A DNA stretch of 54,282 bases from positions 1 through 54,282 of the forward strand of contig JACQYB010000062.1 in the NCBI GenBank assembly GCA_016208415.1, read 5' to 3'. How positions within the stretch are numbered: the stretch's first letter is position 1; each line of letters starts with the position of its first letter. Positions 46,443-54,282 of this stretch are shown piece after piece. The notes beneath the pieces were generated by a model that was given only the letters and a program-made list of their open reading frames with translations, was not told the origin of the DNA and searched no databases. Source of the DNA: Betaproteobacteria bacterium (GTDB lineage: Bacteria; Pseudomonadota; Gammaproteobacteria; Burkholderiales; Rhodocyclaceae). The translations under genes were made by a program, and so were the position numbers.

Positions 46443-47654
46443 ATGGAATTGTCTCTGCGCAGGTGCATCCTCTGGTTGGCGTTGGCAATTGGGTTGATCG
46501 TGGCCATGGCATGGGCTTTCCGCCCGCCGCCGGTGCCCGTGGACGTGGCGGAGGTGCGCCGCGGCGCGTTCGAACTGTCCGTGGAAGAGGACGGCATGAC
46601 CCGCGTGCGGGATCGCTACGTGGTGTCCGCGCCCCTGGCGGGTCGGCTGGCGCGGTTGCGCTTCAAGGCCGGAGACGCCGTGACCCGGGGGCAGGTGTTG
46701 GCGCGCCTGCTGCCGGTGGTGCCGCCGCTGCTGGACGAGCGCACCGAACGTGAGCTGCTGGCGCGGTTGGCGGCGGCCCACGCCGGGGTGCAACGGGTCG
46801 AGGCGGAGGTGGGGCGGGCGGCGGCGGCGGCGGAACAGGCCCTGGCCGAGGCCCGGCGCGCGGGCGATCTGGCCCATCGCGGCTACGTTTCGGCCAACGA
46901 GCGCGAACGGGCGGCGGCGTCGGCGGCGGTGGCTGCGAAGGAACTGGAGGCGGCGCGCTTCGGCCGGCAGGTGGCGGCCCACGAACTGGCCACGGTCCGC
47001 GCGGCGTTGCTGCGGGTCCGCGGCGCGGGGGGGCAGGATCCCGGCGCCGTGTGGGAGGTGCGCTCGCCGGTGGACGGACGGGTTCTGAAGCTGGTGCAGG
47101 AGAGCGAGGCGGTGGTGGCCTCGGGTGCGGCGCTGCTGGAGATCGGCAATCCGGGGGAACTGGAGGTGGTGGCCGATCTTCTCACCACGGACGCCGTGCA
47201 GGTGCAGCCGGGGGCGGTGGTGCGCATCGAGGGTTGGGGAGGGCCCCAGGTGCTCGCCGGGCGGGTGCGGCGGGTGGAGCCGGCGGCCTTCACCAAGGTG
47301 TCGGCCCTGGGGGTGGAGGAGCAGCGCGTCAACGTCGTGATCGACATCGAATCCCCGCCGCAGCAGCGCGCGGCCCTGGGCGACGGCTATCGCGTCGATG
47401 TACGGGTGGTGGTGCTGCAGGTGGATGATGCGGTTCTGGTGCCCGTGGGCGCGCTGTTTCGCGACGGTGCGGGCTGGGCGGTGTTCGTGGCCAGGGCGGG
47501 CCGTGCCGAGAAGCGCGCTGTGGAGAGCAGGTCGCGCAATGGACGCGATGCGGTGGTGGACAAGGGCCTTGAGCCGGCGGAGCGCGTGATCCTCTATCCC
47601 GGCAATGCGGTGGAGTCGGGTACCCGGGTCGAGGTGCGCACCGCGCCCGAATAG
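46443..47654 (+). CDS. HlyD/MacA-type periplasmic adaptor protein
   Basis: Adaptor that links an inner-membrane transporter to an outer-membrane channel. The 403 residues comprise an N-terminal anchor (CILWLALAIGLIVAMAWAF), a lipoyl-like half (VVSAPLAGRLARLRFKAGDA), a coiled-coil region of about 100 residues (RVEAEVGRAAAAAEQALAEARRAG), the return half (VRSPVDGRVLKLVQESEAVV) and a beta-barrel domain. It begins 7 bp after the permease frame, with GAGGAGG before the ATG, so it belongs to the ABC operon. With the permease broken its function is in doubt. Confidence 0.9.
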   Translation: MELSLRRCILWLALAIGLIVAMAWAFRPPPVPVDVAEVRRGAFELSVEEDGMTRVRDRYVVSAPLAGRLARLRFKAGDAVTRGQVLARLLPVVPPLLDERTERELLARLAAAHAGVQRVEAEVGRAAAAAEQALAEARRAGDLAHRGYVSANERERAAASAAVAAKELEAARFGRQVAAHELATVRAALLRVRGAGGQDPGAVWEVRSPVDGRVLKLVQESEAVVASGAALLEIGNPGELEVVADLLTTDAVQVQPGAVVRIEGWGGPQVLAGRVRRVEPAAFTKVSALGVEEQRVNVVIDIESPPQQRAALGDGYRVDVRVVVLQVDDAVLVPVGALFRDGAGWAVFVARAGRAEKRAVESRSRNGRDAVVDKGLEPAERVILYPGNAVESGTRVEVRTAPE

Positions 47655-47677
47655 CGGGCGGGCGCCGCAGACGACGC

Positions 47678-48786
<1,109 letters not shown>

Positions 48787-48790
<4 letters not shown>

Positions 48791-50157
48791 CGTGCCGGCT
48801 CCGGTTCCCGCCACTTGACCACCTGGTAGCGGGCGATCTGCACGTCGGGCTGCCAGAAGTCTGCCGGCAGGCCGGCCTTGCGCTTGAGCATGGCCACGAA
48901 CTGCTGCGGTTGCGGAAGCTGCTCCCAGACCTGCGGCAGAAAGGTGGCACGCCGGCAGCCGTGGATCAGGATGGCCCCATCGATCCCCGGGCGCAACTGG
49001 GCCAGCGCCTGGGCTTCGTCGCCGAACTCCAGGAACTCCGGCTCGTTGAGCAGGGAAACCTCGACACGGATCTGCATGAATTCCGGCGCCTTCAGGCGCG
49101 GAAAGCGCGGATCCCGGAAGGCGGCCGACACGGCGTTGTCCGTGACGTCGCGCGCCAGCGGGCGACGGGCTTCCAGGCTGCCGATGCAGCCGCGCAACTC
49201 ACCGTGGCGGGTGAGGGTGACGAAGGTGGCACCGGGGCGCTCCAGCGCGGCCAGCGTGCTCGTGTGGCTGCTGCCCAGGCCGAGCCTGTCGGCAATGGCG
49301 CTGCGCGCCAGGCGGAGCAGCGCGCCGCCCAGTTCTTCGTGCTCGCCGGTTGCCGCGTCCTGCCCCTCCCACAGCGCGAAGGCGCCGTAGCCCACCACGC
49401 GTGACCTGTCGCCCGCCGTGTCGCCGGAGTTGCACAGGTCCAGTTGCCGGATGCTCATTCCGCGGCGCCGTGCCACCGCCAGCAGGCCGTTGATGGGTGT
49501 GGCGCCGCAGGCCTGCTCATGGCTGGCGACAGGCTGCCGGCGCAGGATGGTCTGCGCCGTGGCGCCGTCGATCCTGCGGGCCTCGGTGTAGCGATGGTAG
49601 TGGGACAGGTCGGAGCTGATCACCACCAGCGTCTCCTCGCCGCCCCAGAGGCGCTCCAGCACCTGCGCCACCTCGTCCTCGGTGGCCGATCCGACCACCA
49701 GCGGCACCAGGGTGAAGTCGTCGAGCAGCGCCTGGAGGAAAGGCAGGTGCACCTCCAGGGAATGTTCCTGGGTGTGGGCGGCATCGCTTTGAACAACCTG
49801 GGACAGGTCCCCCAGGCCGGCCAGCGCTGCGGTATCCACTTTCACGTCGCCCAGGGGCGTCTGGAACCGATCGTGCTGAGGGACGGCCATCCCGCGTAGC
49901 GCCACCCGGTGGGCGGGGCCCAACAGCACCACCCGCCGGATCGCGCTGCGCCGGGGGGCAACGAGGCGATAGGCGCTTGCCGCCACCGCGCCGGAATAGA
50001 TGTAACCGGCGTGGGGAACGATCAGCGCCTTGGGCGGACGAGCGTCAACGTCGCTTGAGGCGGCCTGGTCGAGCAGTTCCCGCACCGTGGCCGCGAGTTC
50101 GGCGGCCGAGGCGGGATAGAACAGGCCGGCTACTGCCGGGGATCGGGTCGGGGACAT
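48787..50157 (-). CDS. AmmeMemoRadiSam proteins B (MEMO) and A (AMMECR1) fused
   Basis: A 456-residue fusion. Residues about 1-270 are the MEMO domain (SPAVAGLFYPAS, VPHAGYIYSGAVAA, GPAHRV, HSLEVHLPFLQ, SSDLSHYH; the His/Asp/Cys metal-binding type), and about 275-456 the AMMECR1 domain (TLTRHGELRGCIGSLEARRPL, RVEVSLLNEPEFLEF, GRRATFLPQVW-like CRRATFLPQVW). Fusion of A and B beside the radical SAM gene is a known arrangement. Function of the pathway is not established to me. The starting ATG at 50157 gives the conserved N-terminus. Confidence 0.9.
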
Positions 50158-50281
50158 GGCTGAATCTCATTGAATCCATTTGAAATATGGGGTCACGAGG
50201 GCTCCGGTTCAAGTGCGGTCGCGCAGCAGGGGATGCGGCGGAGGAACGACGGGCAGCGGCTGCTGGCGGGAGGCATGCACG

Positions 50282-51532
50282 TCACGCATTCGCGGCAAGC
50301 GCGGCGACCAGCGCACCAGCCACAGCCAGCAGCGGGGGAACCATGCGTCGGGCTGCCGTAACGCCGGCGACGACGAGGATGGTCGCGATCTTGAACCCCA
50401 GGTTGGCCAGCGCGGCAATCGCCAGCGCGACAATCGCCTGGTTTCCGTCCAGCCGTCCGAGGCCGAACAGGTGCAGGCTCGACAGGGTGATTGCGTCCAC
50501 GTCGGTGAGCCCGGACACCAGGGCGACGGCGTACAGGCCTCCGCTGCCGGCGTAGTCGGACAGCCACGCGGCACACGTCAGCACCAACGCGTAAAGGGCT
50601 CCGAACCCGAGCGCGACGCGGATCTCGGTGGGGTTGGCCACCTCCGGCATGGGCAGAACGCCGGATTTTCCGAGACGGTGGCGGATCAGCGCCAGAGCGA
50701 GCGCGCCCGCCAGCAGCGGCAATGCCAGCATGCGCGCCACCGGCCAGATCAGGCCCGGCGCGAGCATGCCCACCATCGCGGCCAGGCGCAGCATCATGAC
50801 CAGGTTGGCCACCAGCACCACCAGCGCGGCGGTGTCGGCCAGCTCGCCACGGCCTCTGGCGTGGCGCGAAAATACCAGGGTGGTGGCCGTGCTGGATACC
50901 ACGCCGCCGAAGAAACCCAGCAGCGGCGCCCCCGCCCGCGCCCCGAAGATGCGCAGCGCGGCGTAGCCGGCCAGGCTCATGCCCGACACCAGCACCACCA
51001 TCAGCCAGATCTGGTGCGGGTTCAGTGCCTCGTTGGGGCCGAAACCCCGGTCTGGCAGGATGGGGAGGATGACCAGGCTCAGCACCGCAAACTGCAGGAC
51101 GGAAGTCAGGTCCCGCGGGGTGAGCTGGCGCGTGATGCCGTGAAGCTGGGCCTTGAAATACAGCAGGATGGTGGTGGCGATGGCGAGCATGACAGCCAGC
51201 CGGGCCTCGCCATACCACACCAGCGCGCCCAGCAGGTAGCACACCAGCACCGCGGCCATGGAGGTGGTGCCGGGGTCGCTGCGGTCCGGCTGGCGCAGGT
51301 AGGCGCCGATGATCATGGCCGCCGCGGCGAGGAAGCCCGCGACCAGCAGCCAGTGGTTGCCGTGGCGCTCATCGAGCATCGCCGTCAGAGTGCCCAGCAG
51401 CGCGACCAAAGCGAAGGTGCGCAGGCCGGCGCGGGAGGAGCGCCGCCGTTGCCGCTCCAGTCCCATCAACAGGCCGATGGCCAGGCTGGTGAGGACGCGC
51501 TGCAGCGTGCCGAAGTCGAAATCGCCGTCCAA
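50282..51532 (-). CDS. MgtC/SapB plus DUF4010 family membrane protein
   Basis: Inner-membrane protein of about 416 residues with an estimated 10-12 helices, such as SLAIGLLMGLERQRR (the MgtC/SapB-type first helix) followed by TFALVALLGTLTAML, and the DUF4010 C-terminal block FGGVVSSTATTLVFSRHARG and VALVSGLTDVDAITLSSLHL. Function is unknown; transport or membrane-stress roles are guessed for relatives. There is no ATG near the conserved start. I propose TTG at 51532 (GGGAG 8 nt upstream) because the family sequence begins there; other starts are possible. Confidence 0.82.
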   Translation of the reverse strand: MDGDFDFGTLQRVLTSLAIGLLMGLERQRRRSSRAGLRTFALVALLGTLTAMLDERHGNHWLLVAGFLAAAAMIIGAYLRQPDRSDPGTTSMAAVLVCYLLGALVWYGEARLAVMLAIATTILLYFKAQLHGITRQLTPRDLTSVLQFAVLSLVILPILPDRGFGPNEALNPHQIWLMVVLVSGMSLAGYAALRIFGARAGAPLLGFFGGVVSSTATTLVFSRHARGRGELADTAALVVLVANLVMMLRLAAMVGMLAPGLIWPVARMLALPLLAGALALALIRHRLGKSGVLPMPEVANPTEIRVALGFGALYALVLTCAAWLSDYAGSGGLYAVALVSGLTDVDAITLSSLHLFGLGRLDGNQAIVALAIAALANLGFKIATILVVAGVTAARRMVPPLLAVAGALVAALAANA

Positions 51533-51603
51533 GGGGTGGCTCCCGCGGGGCTGACACGGGAATTCTAAACCGGGGCGTCGGGGCGATTGGTTACAATCCG
51601 GCC

Positions 51604-52296
51604 ATGACACGCTATTTCGCCCTGGTGCCCGCCGCCGGCAGCGGTAGCCGCATGGGCGAGGGCCTGCAGAAGCAGTACCGCACCCTCGCCGGACGCCCCC
51701 TCATCCGTCACGCCCTCGACGCCCTGTGCGCAGCGCCGGGGATCGCGGGCGTGTACGTGGTGCTTTCGCCCGGCGATCTCGAGTGGGCGCGCCACGACTG
51801 GAGCGCGCTGGCGCTGCGGCTGCATCCGCTGTACTGCGGCGGCAGCAGCCGTGCGGCGAGCGTGCTCAACGGCCTGCGCGCCATGGCGCGCGCGGCCGAC
51901 GATGGCGATTGGGTGCTGGTGCACGACGCCGCCCGGCCCTGCCTTGCCACCTGGCACGTGGACAAGCTGATTCGCGAGGTGGGCAGTGATCCGGTGGGCG
52001 GCATCCTCGCCGTGCCGGTGGCCGATACGCTCAAGCGCGACGACGGTCACGGGCGCATCGCCGCGACCGCACCGCGCGACGGCATCTGGCAGGCGCAGAC
52101 GCCCCAGATGTTTCGCTACGCGCTGTTGCGGCGGGCGCTGGAACACGCGGGCGAGGTGACCGACGAGGCGGGCGCCATCGAGCGCGCCGGACTGCGGCCG
52201 CGGCTGGTGGCCGCCGACGCCACCAACCTCAAGGTGACCTATCCGGTGGATATGGGGCTGGCGGAACTGATCCTGCGCATGAGGGAGGAAGCATGA
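51604..52296 (+). CDS. ispD: 2-C-methyl-D-erythritol 4-phosphate cytidylyltransferase
   Basis: Third step of the MEP isoprenoid pathway: CTP plus MEP. In 230 residues the CTP-binding loop [17 protein letters not shown] and the HDAARP and GAIERAG motifs are clear. A TACAAT box (51592-51597) lies only 6 bp before the ATG, so the transcript could be nearly leaderless; no -35 is obvious. Its stop overlaps the ispF start by 4 bp. Confidence 0.96.
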   Translation: MTRYFALVPAAGSGSRMGEGLQKQYRTLAGRPLIRHALDALCAAPGIAGVYVVLSPGDLEWARHDWSALALRLHPLYCGGSSRAASVLNGLRAMARAADDGDWVLVHDAARPCLATWHVDKLIREVGSDPVGGILAVPVADTLKRDDGHGRIAATAPRDGIWQAQTPQMFRYALLRRALEHAGEVTDEAGAIERAGLRPRLVAADATNLKVTYPVDMGLAELILRMREEA

Positions 52297-52808
52297 TTCG
52301 AAGGGCGGCGGACCCCGGTTTTCGCGTCGGGCAGGGATTCGACGTCCATGCGCTGGTGCCGGGCCGGCGGCTCATCATCGGTGGAGTCGAGATTCCCTTC
52401 CATCTCGGGCTGCTCGGCCACTCCGATGCCGACGTGCTGCTGCACGCGGTGACCGACGCCGTTCTGGGTGCTGCCGGGCTGGGGGACATCGGGCGCCACT
52501 TCCCGGATTCGGATGCTCGTTACTGCGGCGCCGACAGCCGGGAACTGTTGCGCCACGCGGCGCGGCTGGCGACCGAGGCCGGCTACGGGGTGATCAACGT
52601 CGATGCCACGGTGATCGCCCGCGCACCGCGGCTGGCGCCCCATTGCGCGGAGATGGCGAAGCGCATGGCTGCGGATCTGGGCATCGGGCCGCAATCGGTG
52701 AACGTCAAGGCCAAGACCACGGAACGGTTGGGGTTCACCGGCCGCGGCGAGGGCATTGCCGCCCAGGCCGCGGTGCTGCTGGGGAGGCTCGACGCGTCGC
52801 AGCCATGA
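52293..52808 (+). CDS. ispF: 2-C-methyl-D-erythritol 2,4-cyclodiphosphate synthase
   Basis: Zn enzyme that closes the cyclodiphosphate ring in the MEP pathway. In 171 residues [21 protein letters not shown] and [10 protein letters not shown] provide the metal and substrate residues. The N-terminus ([14 protein letters not shown]) is about 10 residues longer than usual. It overlaps ispD by 4 bp and thpR by 4 bp. Confidence 0.96.
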   Translation: MIRRAADPGFRVGQGFDVHALVPGRRLIIGGVEIPFHLGLLGHSDADVLLHAVTDAVLGAAGLGDIGRHFPDSDARYCGADSRELLRHAARLATEAGYGVINVDATVIARAPRLAPHCAEMAKRMAADLGIGPQSVNVKAKTTERLGFTGRGEGIAAQAAVLLGRLDASQP

Positions 52809-53383
52809 ACGATGCGAGCGCCCCGCCCCCGGCCGAGCAGGGAGAAATGCCGCGGGTGTTCTTCGCCCTCTGGCCCCCCGCTGCGGTGGCCGATGCGCTG
52901 GCGCGGGCGGCGAAAGCGGCGCAGCGCGCTTGCGGCGGGCGGGCCATGGGCGCGGAATCGCTTCATCTCACCCTGGCTTTCATCGGCCCGGTATTGCCGG
53001 AACGCTTGGCGGATCTGCGCAGCGCGGCCGATGGCGTCGAAGTTCCGGGCTTTTCCCTGACGTTCGACCGCCTGGGTTTCTGGAAACGCAAGGGCATCGT
53101 CTGGGCGGGCTGCTCGGAGCCTGCCCCCGAACTGGGCACCCTCGCCGACGCGCTTTCCCGCCGCCTGCGCGCGGCCGGCTTCGTTCTCGAGACGCGACCC
53201 TTCACGGCGCACATGACGCTGCTGCGCAATGCCTCATGCCGGGGCGAGGTGCCGCAAATGGACGCGGTGAGGTGGCCGATGGGCGAATTCGTCCTGGTGC
53301 GCTCCCGGCTCGGCGCGCACGGAGCGCGCTACGAGCCGCTGGCGATCTGGCGCCTGGAAAAGACGACGGCCCCGGACCAGTGA
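52805..53383 (+). CDS. thpR: RNA 2',3'-cyclic phosphodiesterase (2H family)
   Basis: 2H phosphoesterase that opens 2',3'-cyclic phosphate on RNA ends, historically called 2'-5' RNA ligase. The 192 residues carry both His motifs, HLTLAF and HMTLLR, with the N-terminal RVFFALWPP. It overlaps ispF by 4 bp, so ispD-ispF-thpR is one operon. A perfect hairpin covers its stop. Confidence 0.92.
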   Translation: MNDASAPPPAEQGEMPRVFFALWPPAAVADALARAAKAAQRACGGRAMGAESLHLTLAFIGPVLPERLADLRSAADGVEVPGFSLTFDRLGFWKRKGIVWAGCSEPAPELGTLADALSRRLRAAGFVLETRPFTAHMTLLRNASCRGEVPQMDAVRWPMGEFVLVRSRLGAHGARYEPLAIWRLEKTTAPDQ

Positions 53384-53393
53384 TCCGGGGCCG
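53367..53393 (+). terminator. thpR: Perfect hairpin at the thpR stop codon
   Basis: CGGCCCCGGA (53367-53376) and TCCGGGGCCG (53384-53393) pair over 10 bp with a 7-base loop that holds the TGA stop. On the plus strand no T-tract follows; on the minus strand a short TTTT does. It may stop transcription from both sides. Confidence 0.5.
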
Positions 53394-53458
53394 CCGAGTC
53401 GGGCGTCCTCGTCACCGCGCCGCACACCCCCTAGGCGCGGTGCCCTCGGCAAGTCCTC

Positions 53459-53902
53459 CTACAGGTAGATGCAAGCCTCCAGATGGGAAGCCAGATCCTT
53501 CGGGGGGGCTTTCGTGTAGTCCTTTTCGAGGCGGTCTGTGACGAGCTGACTGGTCTGGTCGTCCATGACCGTGTTCATCAGACCCATGAAGGCTGGTGGC
53601 GCCACCAGGATGATGCGCTGCATCCTGTTGGTGGTGCGTCCGCTGTTCAGTTCGGACGCGAGTTCGTGGGCGAAATTGCGCATCTCGTTTTGCTTGGGTT
53701 CGGTTTGCGGCTGGCGGGCGCCGTGGCCGTTGCCGGAACTCTGCATGTATCCGGCGCGGTCCGTCACCAGCTCGGCATTCTTCTGGCGGCTTTCGGGGTG
53801 CTCATACTCCTTGACCAGCGCCAGGCCCTTCTTCGGGCCGTGATTCGCGTAGAGCTTGGCAAGACTCGCGTTGGCAACGAGTATCCAGGTTGTAGATGCC
53901 AT
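53459..53902 (-). CDS. Host-attachment-protein family
   Basis: A 147-residue protein of the family first named from Agrobacterium. The start TTWILVANASLAKLY (a Rossmann-like strand and helix) and the end RIILVAPPAFMGLMN, QLVTDRLEKDYTKAPPKDLA are typical. There is no signal peptide, so a direct role in attachment is doubtful; the name is historical and the function unknown. GAAGGAG lies before the ATG. Confidence 0.85.
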   Translation of the reverse strand: MASTTWILVANASLAKLYANHGPKKGLALVKEYEHPESRQKNAELVTDRAGYMQSSGNGHGARQPQTEPKQNEMRNFAHELASELNSGRTTNRMQRIILVAPPAFMGLMNTVMDDQTSQLVTDRLEKDYTKAPPKDLASHLEACIYL

Positions 53903-54037
53903 GAAGTGATCTCCTTCGGGCGTTCTCTTCTTGGGGTGTGCGCCTCTAGCTTATTCCCCTTGCCCCCTTGCCAGCAACATGGAAGAACGGGACCGCAGCG
54001 CCATGCTCGTCACCGGCGTGTCCCGCAGGGGGTGGTT

Positions 54038-54136
54038 TCAACGCAGCGCCCGCGCTTCCGGGAGTTCGTGGAAGCGGCGTACCAGGATTCGAAAGGCCGC
54101 TTCGCCACCGATGAGTTCGCAGGGGGTCTGATTCAT
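54038..54136 (-). pseudogene. Remnant of a group-II truncated haemoglobin gene
   Basis: A 32-codon frame on the minus strand, starting with an ATG that overlaps the histidine-kinase stop (ATGA). It reads TPCELIGGEAAFRILVRRF, then HELPEARALR and a stop. The first part matches the start of group-II truncated globins (which run to about 130 residues). Compared with them a few residues seem lost after RRF, and no globin sequence is seen in any frame after the stop. It looks like a 5' relic of a decayed or truncated gene. Confidence 0.45.
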
Positions 54137-54282
54137 TTCGCCGGCTGCGGCGTTTCGCTGCTTTCTCGGGTGGGAAGGACCATGGGGATGCTTACGCGTG
54201 CCACAAGGCCCCCGCCGTCCCGCGGCAGCAGGTCGAGCCGCCCGCCATGGGTGCGGGCGATGCGCTCGACGATGGCCAGGCC
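54133..54282 (-). CDS. Sensor histidine kinase, C-terminal end (truncated by window)
   Basis: The last 49 codons of a minus-strand gene that continues past the right edge. GLAIVERIARTHGGRLDLLP is the G2-box region of the HATPase domain, and the protein ends shortly afterwards with a Pro/Ser-rich tail and a TGA at 54133-54135. Its partner response regulator would be outside the window. Confidence 0.85.
   Translation of the reverse strand, partial: GLAIVERIARTHGGRLDLLPRDGGGLVARVSIPMVLPTRESSETPQPAK

Noticed and set aside
50180-51568. Open frame of 462 codons on the plus strand across the DUF4010 gene
   Set aside because: Antisense to a well-formed multi-helix membrane protein; extremely Gln/His/Arg/Gly-rich.
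53931-54131. Short plus-strand frame of 66 codons
   Set aside because: Antisense to the globin-like relic, without ribosome site or recognisable sequence.

Overview
This 54,282-bp window is a GC-rich bacterial chromosome segment (strong G/C third-position bias, tightly packed genes, many 4-nt start/stop overlaps). The suhB-trmJ-cysE-iscR-isc order, the mfd and ispD-ispF pair, a DUF1015 gene and complete ISC genes point to a high-GC Pseudomonadota, Beta- or Gammaproteobacteria; I cannot name the genus. Both window ends cut genes: an aldehyde dehydrogenase at the left and a sensor histidine kinase at the right. I saw no rRNA, tRNA, CRISPR array or insertion sequence.

Region 1 (1-13.5 kb) is a storage-lipid and long-chain-alcohol neighbourhood. 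laoC/laoB/laoA-like genes (aldehyde dehydrogenase, Tat-signal small protein, GMC alcohol oxidase) and a lipase-like hydrolase could degrade wax-ester alcohols. On the opposite strand a two-domain fatty acyl-CoA reductase of the Marinobacter type and a WS/DGAT acyltransferase with HHxxxDG could make them. A phasin, a patatin, a PhaD-like TetR regulator, a TPR protein, an acyl-CoA-binding protein and a polyhydroxyalkanoate-system protein lie between. No PHA synthase gene is present, so the granule proteins may serve neutral-lipid bodies.

Region 2 (13.8-21.7 kb) is an exopolysaccharide locus: a BcsE-like GIL-domain (c-di-GMP) protein, a TPR/beta-barrel outer-membrane protein, a processive family-2 glycosyltransferase, a one-helix membrane protein, a periplasmic polysaccharide deacetylase and, convergent, a GH18-like putative lipoprotein. 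It has the logic of pga but uses a cellulose-type c-di-GMP receptor and has no bcsA/bcsB. This is the best candidate for an undescribed system.

Region 3 (21.9-35.6 kb) is housekeeping: uup, prfC, suhB, trmJ, cysE and the ISC iron-sulfur operon iscR-(nifS-like)-iscS-iscU-iscA-hscB-hscA-fdx, ending in an in-frame iscX-tatD fusion. A good IscR type-1-like site overlaps the iscR promoter, and a sister sequence overlaps the probable cysE promoter.

Region 4 (35.7-54.3 kb) holds DUF1015, a DAHP synthase, mfd, a phosphoribosyltransferase convergent with an alpha/beta hydrolase that seems to lack its catalytic Ser and His, and an ABC exporter whose permease is broken by an out-of-frame internal deletion. 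The AmmeMemoRadiSam pair, a DUF4010 membrane protein, ispD-ispF-thpR, a host-attachment-family protein, a truncated-globin remnant and the end of a histidine kinase follow.
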